From: Lysobacter sp. M2-1
GTDB taxonomy: Bacteria > Pseudomonadota > Gammaproteobacteria > Xanthomonadales > Xanthomonadaceae
DNA: 64,000 bases
Direction of reading: 5' to 3'
Assembly (NCBI RefSeq): GCF_022662495.1
Contig: NZ_JAKPBU010000001.1
Coordinates: 1,302,001-1,366,000 of the forward strand
Every line of letters starts with the position of its first letter. Positions within the stretch are counted from its first letter, which is position 1. Below are positions 7,724 to 16,869 of the stretch, piece by piece. The notes below the pieces were generated by a model. The model saw only the letters and a program-made list of their open reading frames with translations. It made no database searches and was not told the origin of the DNA. The position numbers and the translations under genes are program-made.

Positions 7724-10030
7724 ATGACAGGCAGGGCGAGTTGGCAGGGATTGGCGCTGTTGCTGCTCGCGCCGATGGCATGGGCGCAAACGCCGCAGCT
7801 GACGCCAGCAGACTACGCGCGTGCCGAGTCGCGACTCGCGCACAAGGCCACGCCGCTGGTCGACAACGCGCTGTCGGGCATCACCTGGCTCGAGGACGGC
7901 AGTGTCTGGTTCAAGCGGCATGATGCGTCGGGCGACCATTTCGAGCGCTTCCAACCGCCTGCCGGCAAGACCGAGCCGCTGTTCGACCACGCCCTGCTCG
8001 CCGCTGCGCTGTCGAAAGCCGGTGGCAAGGCCGTCACTGCGGACAAGCTGCCCATTACCGAATATTCGGCCCGGGCCGATGGCGGTTTCACGATCAAGGC
8101 CGGCGACAAGCGGTATGCGTGCTCCATCGCGGAGAAGGTCGGTCGTTGCACCGAAGTAAAAGGCCCCGGGTCCGAGCCGGGCGTGCTTTCGCCGGACGGC
8201 AAGCGCGAGGCCTTCATCCGCAACTGGAACCTGTGGCTGCGAGATGCCGAAGGCGGCAACGAACGACAGCTCACCACCGACGGCGTCGTCGACTACGGCT
8301 ATGCCACCGACAACGCCGGTTGGGTGCACAGCGACCGCCCGATCCTGGTGTGGTCGCCCGACTCGCGCAAGATCGCCACGTTCCAGCAGGACCAGCGCAA
8401 GACCAGCACCATGACCTTGGTCGCCACCAACGTGGGCGCGCCCAGGGTCGAGCAGTGGAAGTATCCGTTCGTCGGCGACAAGGACATCACGATGATCGAA
8501 CGCGTGATCATCGACCTGACCGCCGAGGCGCCGAAGACGATCCGCCTGCAGATGCCGCCGGACCAGCACCGTTCCACGTTCTGCGACGACGTGAGCTGCA
8601 ACGGCGGCTGGGAAGACGTGCAGTGGGCGAAGGACGGCAACACCCTGGCGTTCGTCAGTACCGACCGCGGCCACAAGTCGGCGCAGCTGCGCATCGCCGA
8701 TGCCGCAACCGGCAAGGTCCGCGACGTCTACAAGGAAACCGTCAGGACCCATTACGAAAGCGGGCAGGGCGAGGCCAACTGGCGCTATCTGCCGGACAGC
8801 AACGAGTTCATCTGGTTCAGCGAGAAGTCCGACTGGGGGCATCTGTATCTGCACGACCTCGCCACCGGCAGGCGCAAGCGCCAGATCACCCAGGGCGAGT
8901 GGAACGTCACCCAGATCGCGCACGTCGATGAAGCTTCGCGCACCGTCTGGTTCCGCGGCGTGGGCCGCGAGCCCGGACGCGATCCGTACTACGTGCACTA
9001 CTACAAGGCGAGCCTGGACGGCGGCGGGGTGCAGCTGCTCACGCCCGAGGACGCGAACCACGCGATCACATTGTCGAAGGACGGCCGGCACTTCGTCGAC
9101 GTGCATTCGACCATCGGCACCGCGCCGGTCGCGCTGGTGCGCGACGCCGATGGCGCGCAACTCGCCGAGCTGGCGCGCGCAGACTTCACCCGGTTGAGGG
9201 CCAGCGGCTGGGTGCCGCCCGAGTCATTCACCGTGAAGGCGCGCGACGGCCGGACCACGCTGTACGGGCAGATGTTCAAGCCATCGGGCTTCGATCCGTC
9301 GAAGAAGTACCCGGTCATCACCTACATCTATCCCGGCCCGCAGGTCGGCTCGATCCGCTCGCGCAGCTTCCTGCCCGCGCACCTGGACCATCAGGCGCTC
9401 GCGGAACTGGGCTTCATCGTGATCGCAGTCGACGGGATGGGTACGCCGCTGCGCAGCAAGTCGTTCCACGACACGTGGTACGGCGACATGATCGACAACA
9501 CCCTGCCCGATCAGGTCGCCGCGCTGAAGCAACTGGCTGCGCGGCATGCATGGATCGACGCGAGCCGAGCGGGCATCTGGGGCCATTCGGGAGGCGGCAA
9601 CGCGACCGCGACGGCGATGTTCAAATACCCGGACGTGTACAAGGTCGGGATCGCCGAATCCGGCAACCACGACAACCTCAGCTATGAGGACGACTGGGGC
9701 GAGCGCTACCAGGGCCTGCTGGTGAAACGCAGGGACGGGAAGAACAACTACACCGGCCAGGACAACGCCACCTACGCGAAGCAGCTGAAGGGCAGGCTGT
9801 TCCTGATCCACGGCATGATGGACGACAACGTGCCGCCGCAGATGACCCTGCTGGTGGTCGATGCGCTGATCAAGGCCAACAAGGACTTCGACCTGCTGCT
9901 GCTGCCGCATGCGCGCCACGGCTACGGCAACGATGGGTATTACGTCATGCGCCGGCGCTGGGATTACTTCGTGCGGCACCTGCTCGGCGCCGAGCCGCCG
10001 GCCCAGTACCTGCTCAAGGCACCGGAATAA
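7724..10030 (+). CDS. S9 family prolyl oligopeptidase / dipeptidyl peptidase IV-like
   Basis: A 768-residue exported peptidase: signal peptide up to AWAQ, a beta-propeller domain from about residue 40 to 500, then an alpha/beta hydrolase domain. The triad is visible: Ser622 in GHSGG, Asp700 in MMDDNVPPQ and His732 in HARHGYG. The DPP IV subfamily trims X-Pro or X-Ala dipeptides from peptide N-termini in the periplasm, and xanthomonads carry several copies. GGGGAG precedes the start at 7724. A REP hairpin lies directly after it and may end or protect the message. A second, decayed S9 relic lies at 42.0 kb. Confidence 0.94.
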   Translation: MTGRASWQGLALLLLAPMAWAQTPQLTPADYARAESRLAHKATPLVDNALSGITWLEDGSVWFKRHDASGDHFERFQPPAGKTEPLFDHALLAAALSKAGGKAVTADKLPITEYSARADGGFTIKAGDKRYACSIAEKVGRCTEVKGPGSEPGVLSPDGKREAFIRNWNLWLRDAEGGNERQLTTDGVVDYGYATDNAGWVHSDRPILVWSPDSRKIATFQQDQRKTSTMTLVATNVGAPRVEQWKYPFVGDKDITMIERVIIDLTAEAPKTIRLQMPPDQHRSTFCDDVSCNGGWEDVQWAKDGNTLAFVSTDRGHKSAQLRIADAATGKVRDVYKETVRTHYESGQGEANWRYLPDSNEFIWFSEKSDWGHLYLHDLATGRRKRQITQGEWNVTQIAHVDEASRTVWFRGVGREPGRDPYYVHYYKASLDGGGVQLLTPEDANHAITLSKDGRHFVDVHSTIGTAPVALVRDADGAQLAELARADFTRLRASGWVPPESFTVKARDGRTTLYGQMFKPSGFDPSKKYPVITYIYPGPQVGSIRSRSFLPAHLDHQALAELGFIVIAVDGMGTPLRSKSFHDTWYGDMIDNTLPDQVAALKQLAARHAWIDASRAGIWGHSGGGNATATAMFKYPDVYKVGIAESGNHDNLSYEDDWGERYQGLLVKRRDGKNNYTGQDNATYAKQLKGRLFLIHGMMDDNVPPQMTLLVVDALIKANKDFDLLLLPHARHGYGNDGYYVMRRRWDYFVRHLLGAEPPAQYLLKAPE

Positions 10031-10058
10031 CCGACGCCTTCAACCAATCGGAGCGTCG

Positions 10059-10088
10059 GTAGGAGCGACGGTAGAGCGTCGCTCCTAC
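10059..10088. repeat. GTAG-type REP hairpin
   Basis: Arms GTAGGAGCGACG (10059-10070) and its exact complement (10077-10088) are separated by six bases. It sits between the convergent S9 peptidase and yfcG-like genes, a common place for REP hairpins, and probably acts as a transcript-end structure. It is the single-hairpin version of the longer repeats at 4233 and 51051. Confidence 0.85.
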
Positions 10089-10114
10089 AGCGGATTGGTC
10101 CGCATTTGGGCCGA

Positions 10115-10849
10115 TCAGCGCGCCCCCTGCCCGAACAGCAGTTTCCTTTCCTGGTCGCCCATCGGCTTGCCCGCGTCAGGATTGACCTGCTTGGCCAGGG
10201 CATACGCGCGCTGCGTCGCCGGGCGCTGCCGGATCGCCGCATGCCAGCGCCGCACATTGGCGAACGGCGTCAGGTCCAGCGGCGCCTTGTCGTAGGGATT
10301 GATCCACGGATAGCTGGCCATGTCGGCGATGCTGTACTCGTCGCCGGCGATGAAGGCGCGTCCAGCCAGGCGCTTGTCGAGCACGCCGAGCAGACGTTCG
10401 GCTTCGTTGCGGTAGCGGTCGCGTGCATACGCGATCGGCTCGGGGGCGTACACGTGGAAATGGCCGTACTGCCCGGTCATCGGCCCGAGCCCGCCCATCT
10501 GCCAGAACAGCCATTCGTTCACGGTGATGCGTGCGCGCAGCGCATCGCCGGCGTCGGCGCCCGGGGCGATGCCGAGGAACTGCCCGGTCTTGTTGGCCAG
10601 GTAGAGCAGGATCGCGCCCGATTCGAACACGCTGATCGGGGCGCCGCCGTCGACCGGGGCGTGGTCCACGATCGCGGGCATCTTGTTGTTGGGCGAGATC
10701 TTCAGGTAATCCGGCTCGAACTGCGCGCCCTTGCCGATGTCGACCGGCTTGATCGTGTAGGCCAGCCCCTGTCCCAGTTCGGCAAGCTCTTCCAGGAACA
10801 AGGTGATCTTGTGGCCGTTGGGAGTGGGCCAGTAATGCAGGTCGATCAT
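10115..10849 (-). CDS. yfcG: Glutathione-dependent disulfide-bond oxidoreductase (Nu-class GST)
   Basis: The 244-residue protein is a close match to E. coli YfcG: the opening IDLHYWPTPNGHKITLFLEE, the glutathione-contact segment ISPNNKMPAIVDH, then FESGAILLYLA and LFWQMGGLGPM follow in the family's order. YfcG-type enzymes bind two glutathiones and reduce small disulfides through the threonine/asparagine of the TPNG loop, with no active-site cysteine. It is slightly longer than YfcG because of an internal insertion after about residue 90 (GIAPGADAG) and a C-terminal tail. It stands alone on the minus strand. Function follows from family membership. Confidence 0.9.
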   Translation of the reverse strand: MIDLHYWPTPNGHKITLFLEELAELGQGLAYTIKPVDIGKGAQFEPDYLKISPNNKMPAIVDHAPVDGGAPISVFESGAILLYLANKTGQFLGIAPGADAGDALRARITVNEWLFWQMGGLGPMTGQYGHFHVYAPEPIAYARDRYRNEAERLLGVLDKRLAGRAFIAGDEYSIADMASYPWINPYDKAPLDLTPFANVRRWHAAIRQRPATQRAYALAKQVNPDAGKPMGDQERKLLFGQGAR

Positions 10850-11039
10850 GACGGCGTCCGCAAGCGAGTGGGGTGGAAGAGTCTAGGCGTCGGGCCCGCA
10901 TGCAGGTGGCGGGTGGATAAAACACTCAGTCCCGGCAATGTCGCCTCCGGTACCACGTTCCGGTTCGCACGCCGGAACGGCGCTTGGCAGTTGCGCGCGG
11001 GCTCGTTACCCTGCGCGCAGTTTTGCGCCCGCCGAGCAC

Positions 11040-11672
11040 ATGTCGAACCAACGCCCCGAACGCCTCAATCCGCTGCCCGCGCTGATCTTCTCCTCGCGCT
11101 GGCTGCAGCTGCCGCTGTACCTGGGCCTGATCGTGGCCCAGGGCGTGTACGTGATCCTGTTCCTGAAGGAGCTTTGGCACCTCGTCCACGGCGCCACCAC
11201 GCTCACCGAGCAGGACATCATGCTGCTGGTGCTGGGCCTGATCGACGTGGTGATGATCAGCAACCTGCTGATGATGGTGATCGTGGGCGGTTACGAGACC
11301 TTCGTCTCGCGCATGCGCCTGGAGCGTCATCCGGACCAGCCCGAATGGCTGAGCCACGTCAACGCCAGCGTGCTCAAGGTGAAGCTGGCGATGGCGATCA
11401 TCGGCATCTCCTCGATCCACCTGCTCAAGACCTTCATCGAAGCCGGCACCCTGGGCGCGCTGCCGGTGTGCGGCACTGCACAGGCCTTCGCCGGAGCGCA
11501 GGCGGCGGACCTGGTGGACTATCTGGGCAAGACCTGCACCACGGTGTCTCCAACCGGGGTGATGTGGCAGTCGATCATCCACGGCCTATTTATCCTGTCG
11601 GCCATCGGCATCGCCTATACCGACAAGGTGATGACTGGCAGCGCCGGCAAGCGCGAGCAGCTCGCACACTGA
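11040..11672 (+). CDS. yqhA: YqhA/UPF0114 inner-membrane protein
   Basis: The 210-residue membrane protein has four predicted spans, including LPLYLGLIVAQGVYVILFL, IMLLVLGLIDVVMISNLLM and IIHGLFILSAIGIAYTD near the end. The block MVIVGGYETFVSR and the segment SIHLLKTFIEA are family hallmarks. YqhA is an uncharacterised conserved membrane protein. The start at 11040 gives MSNQRPERLNPLPALIF, the usual N-terminus; a longer frame upstream has no conserved sequence. It converges with the gluzincin-like gene 19 bases downstream. Confidence 0.9.
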   Translation: MSNQRPERLNPLPALIFSSRWLQLPLYLGLIVAQGVYVILFLKELWHLVHGATTLTEQDIMLLVLGLIDVVMISNLLMMVIVGGYETFVSRMRLERHPDQPEWLSHVNASVLKVKLAMAIIGISSIHLLKTFIEAGTLGALPVCGTAQAFAGAQAADLVDYLGKTCTTVSPTGVMWQSIIHGLFILSAIGIAYTDKVMTGSAGKREQLAH

Positions 11673-11691
11673 GCCGGATCGAAGCGCGTGA

Positions 11692-12645
11692 TCAGCGCGC
11701 GCGCATGATCGTCGTGCGCAGGCGCGCAGCGGCATCACCCTGGCTGAAGCGCAGCGTTGTCCCATTTCCGGACAGCCCAAGCGCGCGGTAGGCGGCGGCG
11801 AGATCGGGAAACGCAGTTGCGGCCGCGTACTTGCGGTACAGGCGAACGAACATCCCATGCCCGTCGATGCGGTCCAGCGCCTGGGCGAAGCCCAGTGGCG
11901 TGGACTCGCTGCGATCCGACAGACAGCAGCGCGCGTAGGCCGAGAGCACCGTGTCCAGCGACGAGCCGCGCTCGCGCAATGCAAGATCCGCGTGCAGCCA
12001 GTACGCGGCTCCGGCCCAGTAGATACGCATGGTCGCGCCGCGTCCCTTTGCCGAGGACAGCGGCCTACCGGCCGGGGCACCCAGGCCGCGCCCGAAACCC
12101 GCATCGAGCCGGCGCCAGGCCTCATCCGGGGACATCAGGCCGGCGCGCGCGCGCAGCACGTTCTGGTAATAGCTGGCCAGGCCTTCGGCCATCCAACGCC
12201 CTTCGCGGCCCAGATACGGATGCATGAGGTGCGAGAACTCGTGCACTGCGGTCCAGTCGTCGCGCAGCTGCTCGAGCGTGGCATCGGGCCGCACGTAGAG
12301 CAGCACCGCAACGCCGTCCCTGCGCAGGGTCTGGCCCCAGGGCACCGGGCTGGGGTCGCGGCTGTCGGTCTCGCGCACCACTGCGCGAACGCGCGGGAGC
12401 GGGAAGCGGTCGGAAGCCGTCAACAGGGTCTTGGCAGCCTCTTCGGCCCATTGCTGCAGCATCGCCTCGCGCGCGGGATCGTCGATGCCGTTCACCACGA
12501 TCTCCAGCCGCCCGCTGCCCGCATGCAGGATGCGCTCGCCCGCGAACGCCTGCGTCATCGATGTGAACGCGAGCAGGCAGCCGAATGCCACCAGCGGGGA
12601 AGCAGGCCGCTGCCGGCGCGATGAAACCGGTTGGGACGCGCGCAT
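11692..12645 (-). CDS. Exported gluzincin-like peptidase (HExxH, peptidase MA-like)
   Basis: A 317-residue protein with a signal region ending near TQAFAGE. The zinc motif HEFSHLMH is followed after about 15 residues by EGLASYY, which supplies the third ligand, as in gluzincins of the peptidase-MA clan. The C-terminal half (YWLHADLALRER, then GFAQALDRIDG) is typical of these proteins. Substrate and role are unknown. It starts 18 bases from the uvrD start on the opposite strand, so each gene's promoter must overlap the other's beginning. Confidence 0.85.
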   Translation of the reverse strand: MRASQPVSSRRQRPASPLVAFGCLLAFTSMTQAFAGERILHAGSGRLEIVVNGIDDPAREAMLQQWAEEAAKTLLTASDRFPLPRVRAVVRETDSRDPSPVPWGQTLRRDGVAVLLYVRPDATLEQLRDDWTAVHEFSHLMHPYLGREGRWMAEGLASYYQNVLRARAGLMSPDEAWRRLDAGFGRGLGAPAGRPLSSAKGRGATMRIYWAGAAYWLHADLALRERGSSLDTVLSAYARCCLSDRSESTPLGFAQALDRIDGHGMFVRLYRKYAAATAFPDLAAAYRALGLSGNGTTLRFSQGDAAARLRTTIMRAR

Positions 12646-12663
12646 GACGCGTAAAATACGGCA

Positions 12664-14865
12664 ATGGATGTTTCGTACCTGCTCGACGACCTCAATTCCG
12701 CCCAGCGCGAGGCCGTCACCGCAGAATCCGGCCACTACCTGGTCCTGGCCGGCGCCGGATCCGGCAAGACCCGCGTGCTGACCCACCGCATCGCCTGGCT
12801 CAACCAGGTGCACGGCGTGCCGGTGCACGGGATCTTCGCCGTGACCTTCACCAACAAGGCCGCGGGCGAAATGCGCCACCGCGCCGACGCGCTGCTTCGG
12901 CACGGTTCGCGCGGCCTGTGGATCGGCACCTTCCACGGCCTGGCACACCGCCTGCTGCGCCTGCACTGGCAGGATGCGAAGCTGCCCGAAGGCTTCCAGG
13001 TGCTCGACAGCGACGACCAGCTGCGCCTGGTCAAGCGCGTGGTCCAGGCGCTGGAGATCGACGAGGCGCGGTTCCCGCCGCGCCAGATCGCGTGGTGGAT
13101 CAATGCGCAGAAGGACGAAGGCCGGCGCCCGCAGCACATCCAGTCCGATCGCGACGAATGGTCCGACGTGATGCTGCGCAGTTACGCGATGTACCAGGAA
13201 CGCTGCGACCGCGCGGGCCTGGTCGACTTCGCCGAGCTGCTGCTGCGCGCGCATGAAGTGCTGCGCGATACCCCGGCGCTGCTGGCCCACTATCGCCATC
13301 GTTTCGGCGAGCTGCTGATCGACGAGTTCCAGGACACCAACGCCATCCAGTACGGATTCGCGCGGTTGCTCGCCGGCGACACCGGCCGGGTGTTCGTGGT
13401 CGGCGACGACGACCAGGCCATCTACGGCTGGCGCGGGGCCAAGGTCGAGAACGTGCAGACCTTCCTGCGTGATTTCCCGGGCGCCAAGACCATCCGCCTG
13501 GAGCAGAACTACCGCTCCAGCGCCAACATCCTCAGCGCGGCCAATGCGGTCATCGCCCACAATCCCGATCGCCTGGGCAAGCAGCTGTGGACCGACAGCG
13601 GCGAGGGCGAGTCGATCGACCTGTACGCGTCCTACAACGAGATCGACGAGGCGCGCTTCGTGATCGAACGCATCCGGCTGTGGGTGCGCGATGGCGGCGG
13701 ATACGGCGAGACCGCGATCCTGTATCGCAGCAATGCGCAGTCGCGCGCGTTCGAGGAAGCGCTGCTGGCCCAGCAGATCCCGTACCGCGTGTACGGCGGC
13801 ATGCGCTTCTTCGAACGCGCCGAGATCAAGGACACCCTGGCCTACCTGCGCCTGGTCGCCTCGCGCGCCGACGATGCGGCGTTCGAACGGGCGGTCAACA
13901 CGCCCACCCGCGGCATCGGCGAGCGCACCCTGGACGAGGTGCGCAAGCGCGCGCGGCTCGATGGCGTGCCGCTGTGGGAAGCGGCGATCCGCATCGCCCG
14001 CGAAAGCATGCTCGCCGCGCGCGCGCGCAACGCCCTGGCCGGATTCCTGGCGCTGGTCGACGGCATCGCCGCGGAAACCGACGACCTGCCGCTCAAGGAC
14101 AAGATCGACCACGTGCTGTTGCGCTCCGGGCTGCGCGAACACTACGCCAACGAGTCGAAGGGATCGATCGATTCGCGCGTGGACAATCTCGACGAGCTGG
14201 TTTCGGTCGCCTCGCGCTTCGTGCGCGGCGACGACGAGGAAGCTGCGGCGCTGACCGAACTGGTGGCTTTCCTCTCCTACGCGGCGCTGGAAGCGGGCGA
14301 AGGCCAGGCCCAGGCCGGCGAGGACGGTGTCCAGCTGATGACCCTGCACAGCGCCAAGGGCCTGGAGTTTCCGCTGGTGTTCCTGGCCGGGCTGGAGGAA
14401 GGGCTGTTTCCGAACGCGCGCTCGATCGAGGAGCAGGGCCGGCTGGAGGAAGAGCGCCGCCTGGCCTATGTCGGCATCACCCGCGCGCGCCAGAAGCTGG
14501 TGCTCAGCTACGCCGAGGCGCGGCGCCTGCACGGCCAGGACATGTACGGCATCCCGTCACGGTTCCTGCGCGAGATTCCGAAAGAGTTGCTGCACGAGGT
14601 GCGTCCACGCATCCAGGTTTCGCGGCCTGGCTTCAAGGGACCGTTCATGCCCGGTTCGCGCCGCGACGCGGCGTTCAACCGCGGCCACGCCGCCATCGAA
14701 ACGCCGCAGATCGCGCTCGGCGCCAGCGTGCGCCATCCCAGCTTCGGCACCGGCACGGTGACCGACTACGAGGGCAGCGGTTCGCACGCGCGGGTGCAGG
14801 TGAATTTCGACGATGCGGGGAGCAAGTGGCTGGTGCTTGCCTACGCGAACCTGTCGCCGGCGTGA
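12664..14865 (+). CDS. uvrD: DNA helicase II, UvrD
   Basis: The 733-residue superfamily 1A 3'-5' helicase opens with MDVSYLLDDLN, as in E. coli UvrD. Motifs: AGAGSGKT (29-36, Walker A), VDFAELLLRA, DEFQDTN (from 220, Walker B), GDDDQAIYGWRG (from 247), LEQNYRS, TLHSAKGLEFP and VGITRAR (from 603, arginine finger). The C-terminal Tudor-like tail, VRHPSFGTGTV through KWLVLAYANL, is the RNA-polymerase-binding module. It unwinds DNA in nucleotide excision and mismatch repair. Length matches the family, and the extended homology distinguishes it from Rep. Confidence 0.98.
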   Translation: MDVSYLLDDLNSAQREAVTAESGHYLVLAGAGSGKTRVLTHRIAWLNQVHGVPVHGIFAVTFTNKAAGEMRHRADALLRHGSRGLWIGTFHGLAHRLLRLHWQDAKLPEGFQVLDSDDQLRLVKRVVQALEIDEARFPPRQIAWWINAQKDEGRRPQHIQSDRDEWSDVMLRSYAMYQERCDRAGLVDFAELLLRAHEVLRDTPALLAHYRHRFGELLIDEFQDTNAIQYGFARLLAGDTGRVFVVGDDDQAIYGWRGAKVENVQTFLRDFPGAKTIRLEQNYRSSANILSAANAVIAHNPDRLGKQLWTDSGEGESIDLYASYNEIDEARFVIERIRLWVRDGGGYGETAILYRSNAQSRAFEEALLAQQIPYRVYGGMRFFERAEIKDTLAYLRLVASRADDAAFERAVNTPTRGIGERTLDEVRKRARLDGVPLWEAAIRIARESMLAARARNALAGFLALVDGIAAETDDLPLKDKIDHVLLRSGLREHYANESKGSIDSRVDNLDELVSVASRFVRGDDEEAAALTELVAFLSYAALEAGEGQAQAGEDGVQLMTLHSAKGLEFPLVFLAGLEEGLFPNARSIEEQGRLEEERRLAYVGITRARQKLVLSYAEARRLHGQDMYGIPSRFLREIPKELLHEVRPRIQVSRPGFKGPFMPGSRRDAAFNRGHAAIETPQIALGASVRHPSFGTGTVTDYEGSGSHARVQVNFDDAGSKWLVLAYANLSPA

Positions 14866-15035
14866 CCGCGCGCTGAAGCGCAAGGATCAGCGCCTGCTGC
14901 GCCAAGGTGGATCGGACGGCGCTTGATCGCTCGCGGCGCGGTACGCGTGACAACGCATACGCAACGCCAGCACGACGGGGCTTTGACTTGCCTGCAGGTA
15001 CGGTCGCAGGTCCGTGTCCCACCAGGAGCCAGACC

Positions 15036-16019
15036 ATGGCCTCGCGCAAGCCCGCCAAAGCGTCCGCGACCGCCAGCCGCCAGCGCAGGATCCAGCAAGG
15101 CATCGACGCCAGGCCCGCGGCGAAGAAGAAGACAGCGAAGAAGAAGGCGGTGCAGGCCGGTGTACGCCGGCAGCCGGAAAACCCGATGCCCGCGCAGCAC
15201 CTGAAAAAGCCGGGCCGGGAAGCCGACCTGGACCTGCAGCCGCGCTACCTGGCGCCCGCCTATGTGGGTAGCGGCAAGCTCGAAGGGATGGCGGCGATCA
15301 TCACCGGCGGCGACTCGGGCATCGGTCGCGCGGTGGCCGTGCTGTTCGCGCGCGAAGGCGCGGACGTGGCCATCCTGTACCTGGACGAGCACGAGGACGC
15401 CAGGCAGACCAAGCGCGCGGTGGAGGAGGAAGGTCGCCGCTGCCTCGCGATCCCCGGCGACGTGCGCGACCCGGCCTTCTGCAAACACGCGGTCGACCGG
15501 GTGAAGAAGGCGTTCGGCCGGATCGACGTGCTGGTCAACAATGCCGCCTTCCAGCTGCATGCGCAGCGGATCGAGGACATCAGCGACGCGCATCTGCAGG
15601 AAACGCTGCAGACCAACATCGCCGGCTACTTCCACATGGCGCGCGCCGTGCTGCCGCACATGCAGCGCGGTGCCAGCATCGTCAACAACGGGTCGGAAAC
15701 CGGCCTGTTCGGCAGCAAGCACCTGCTCGACTACTCGGCGACCAAGGGCGCGATCCACGCCTTCACCAAGTCGCTGGCCAGCAACCTGCTGGAGCGCGGG
15801 ATCCGGGTCAACTGCGTGGCGCCGGGCCCGGTGTGGACCCCGCTCAACCCTGCCGACAAACCTGCGCAGGAAGTCGCGAAGTTCGGGCAGGATAGCGACA
15901 TGGGGCGCCCGGCGCAGCCGGAGGAGATCTCGCCGGCGTTCGTGTTCCTGGCCTCGCCGGTCACCGCCTCGTACATCAATGGCGTGATCCTGCCGGTGAT
16001 GGGCGGGCCGCGCGGCTAG
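15036..16019 (+). CDS. SDR-family oxidoreductase with lysine-rich N-terminus
   Basis: The 327-residue protein belongs to the YghA/YhdF-like branch of classical SDRs: Rossmann signature ITGGDSGIGRA, the NNAA motif, a catalytic Ser in the NGSETG segment, and YSATKG with catalytic Tyr and Lys. The first 45 residues are a basic, low-complexity extension with AAKKKTAKKK, unusual for the family. The start at 15036 follows AGGAG. Such enzymes are often linked to general stress, acting as NAD(P)-dependent dehydrogenases of unknown natural substrate. It stands just upstream of the ybhP-clsB-ybhN run with a 55-base gap, so it may share its transcript. Confidence 0.9.
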   Translation: MASRKPAKASATASRQRRIQQGIDARPAAKKKTAKKKAVQAGVRRQPENPMPAQHLKKPGREADLDLQPRYLAPAYVGSGKLEGMAAIITGGDSGIGRAVAVLFAREGADVAILYLDEHEDARQTKRAVEEEGRRCLAIPGDVRDPAFCKHAVDRVKKAFGRIDVLVNNAAFQLHAQRIEDISDAHLQETLQTNIAGYFHMARAVLPHMQRGASIVNNGSETGLFGSKHLLDYSATKGAIHAFTKSLASNLLERGIRVNCVAPGPVWTPLNPADKPAQEVAKFGQDSDMGRPAQPEEISPAFVFLASPVTASYINGVILPVMGGPRG

Positions 16020-16074
16020 TCACCCGGCGTTGCGGATGGCGAAAGGACAGGGTCGCAGAGGATCGGATACCCGG

Positions 16075-16869
16075 ATGATCGCGCTGAATCTGCTCACCGC
16101 CAACATCCACATGGGTTTCAGCTTCTCGCGCCGGCGCTTCGTGCTGCCGGAGCTGCGCGAGGCCATCCGCGAAGTCTCCGCCGACGTGGTGTTCCTGCAG
16201 GAAGTGCAGGGCGCCCACAGCGGCCACGCGCGCCGCCACGCACGGTGGCCGGATGTTCCGCACTACGAGTTCCTCGCCGACAGCCTGTGGCCGCAGTTCG
16301 CCTACGGCCAGAACGCGGCTTACCCGCACGGCCATCATGGCAATGCGCTGCTGTCGAAGTTTCCGATCGTGCAGCAACGCAACCTGGATGTATCCGTGGA
16401 CGGCCACGAGGGTCGCGGCCTGCTGCACTGCGTGCTGGAGATCCCTGGCAGCGCGGTGCGGTTGCATACGCTGTGCGTGCACCTGGGCCTGCGCGAGGCG
16501 CACCGCCGCCGGCAGCTGGACCTGCTGTGCCGGACCGTTGCCGAGCAGATTCCCGCCGATGCGCCGCTCGCGGTCGCCGGCGACTTCAACGACTGGCGCG
16601 GGCGCGGCCACGCGGCGCTGGCCCGCTGCGGATTGCGCGAGGCGTTCCTCGACGCACATGGGCGGCTGGCGCGCACCTTTCCCGCGCGCTGGCCGCTGCT
16701 GCCGCTGGACCGCATGTACCTGCGCAACGTGCAGGTGCATGAGGTGGCAGTACTGTCGTCGCGGCCGTGGTCGCACCTGTCCGACCACGCCACGCTGTTC
16801 GCGCGCGTGGGCATCGACGCGACGTCGATCGTTGCAGAAGGTCATGGGCGGCAACGATCCCTGGCGTGA
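16075..16869 (+). CDS. ybhP: YbhP-like endonuclease/exonuclease/phosphatase-fold protein
   Basis: The 264-residue protein shares the layout of E. coli YbhP: LTANIHMGFS, FLQEVQGAH (metal-binding Glu), HYEFLADSLWPQFAYG, GHHGNALLS, CVHLGLREAHRR, AGDFNDWR and HLSDHATL (catalytic His). The fold cleaves phosphodiesters or phosphate esters with Mg2+; the YbhP substrate is not known. Constant linkage with a cardiolipin synthase suggests a lipid role. The start is uncertain: ATG 16036 or TTG 16030 in the same frame would add 13-15 residues. The end overlaps clsB by 26 bases. Confidence 0.9.
   Translation: MIALNLLTANIHMGFSFSRRRFVLPELREAIREVSADVVFLQEVQGAHSGHARRHARWPDVPHYEFLADSLWPQFAYGQNAAYPHGHHGNALLSKFPIVQQRNLDVSVDGHEGRGLLHCVLEIPGSAVRLHTLCVHLGLREAHRRRQLDLLCRTVAEQIPADAPLAVAGDFNDWRGRGHAALARCGLREAFLDAHGRLARTFPARWPLLPLDRMYLRNVQVHEVAVLSSRPWSHLSDHATLFARVGIDATSIVAEGHGRQRSLA

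Noticed and set aside
12646-14532. Long minus-strand frame extending the gluzincin gene across uvrD
   Set aside because: The extension lies wholly antisense to uvrD and has no conserved sequence; the signal peptide begins at 12645.
16253-16843. Upstream extension of clsB by 197 codons
   Set aside because: It overlaps ybhP in another frame with no PLD-family sequence; the ClsB N-terminus starts at 16844.
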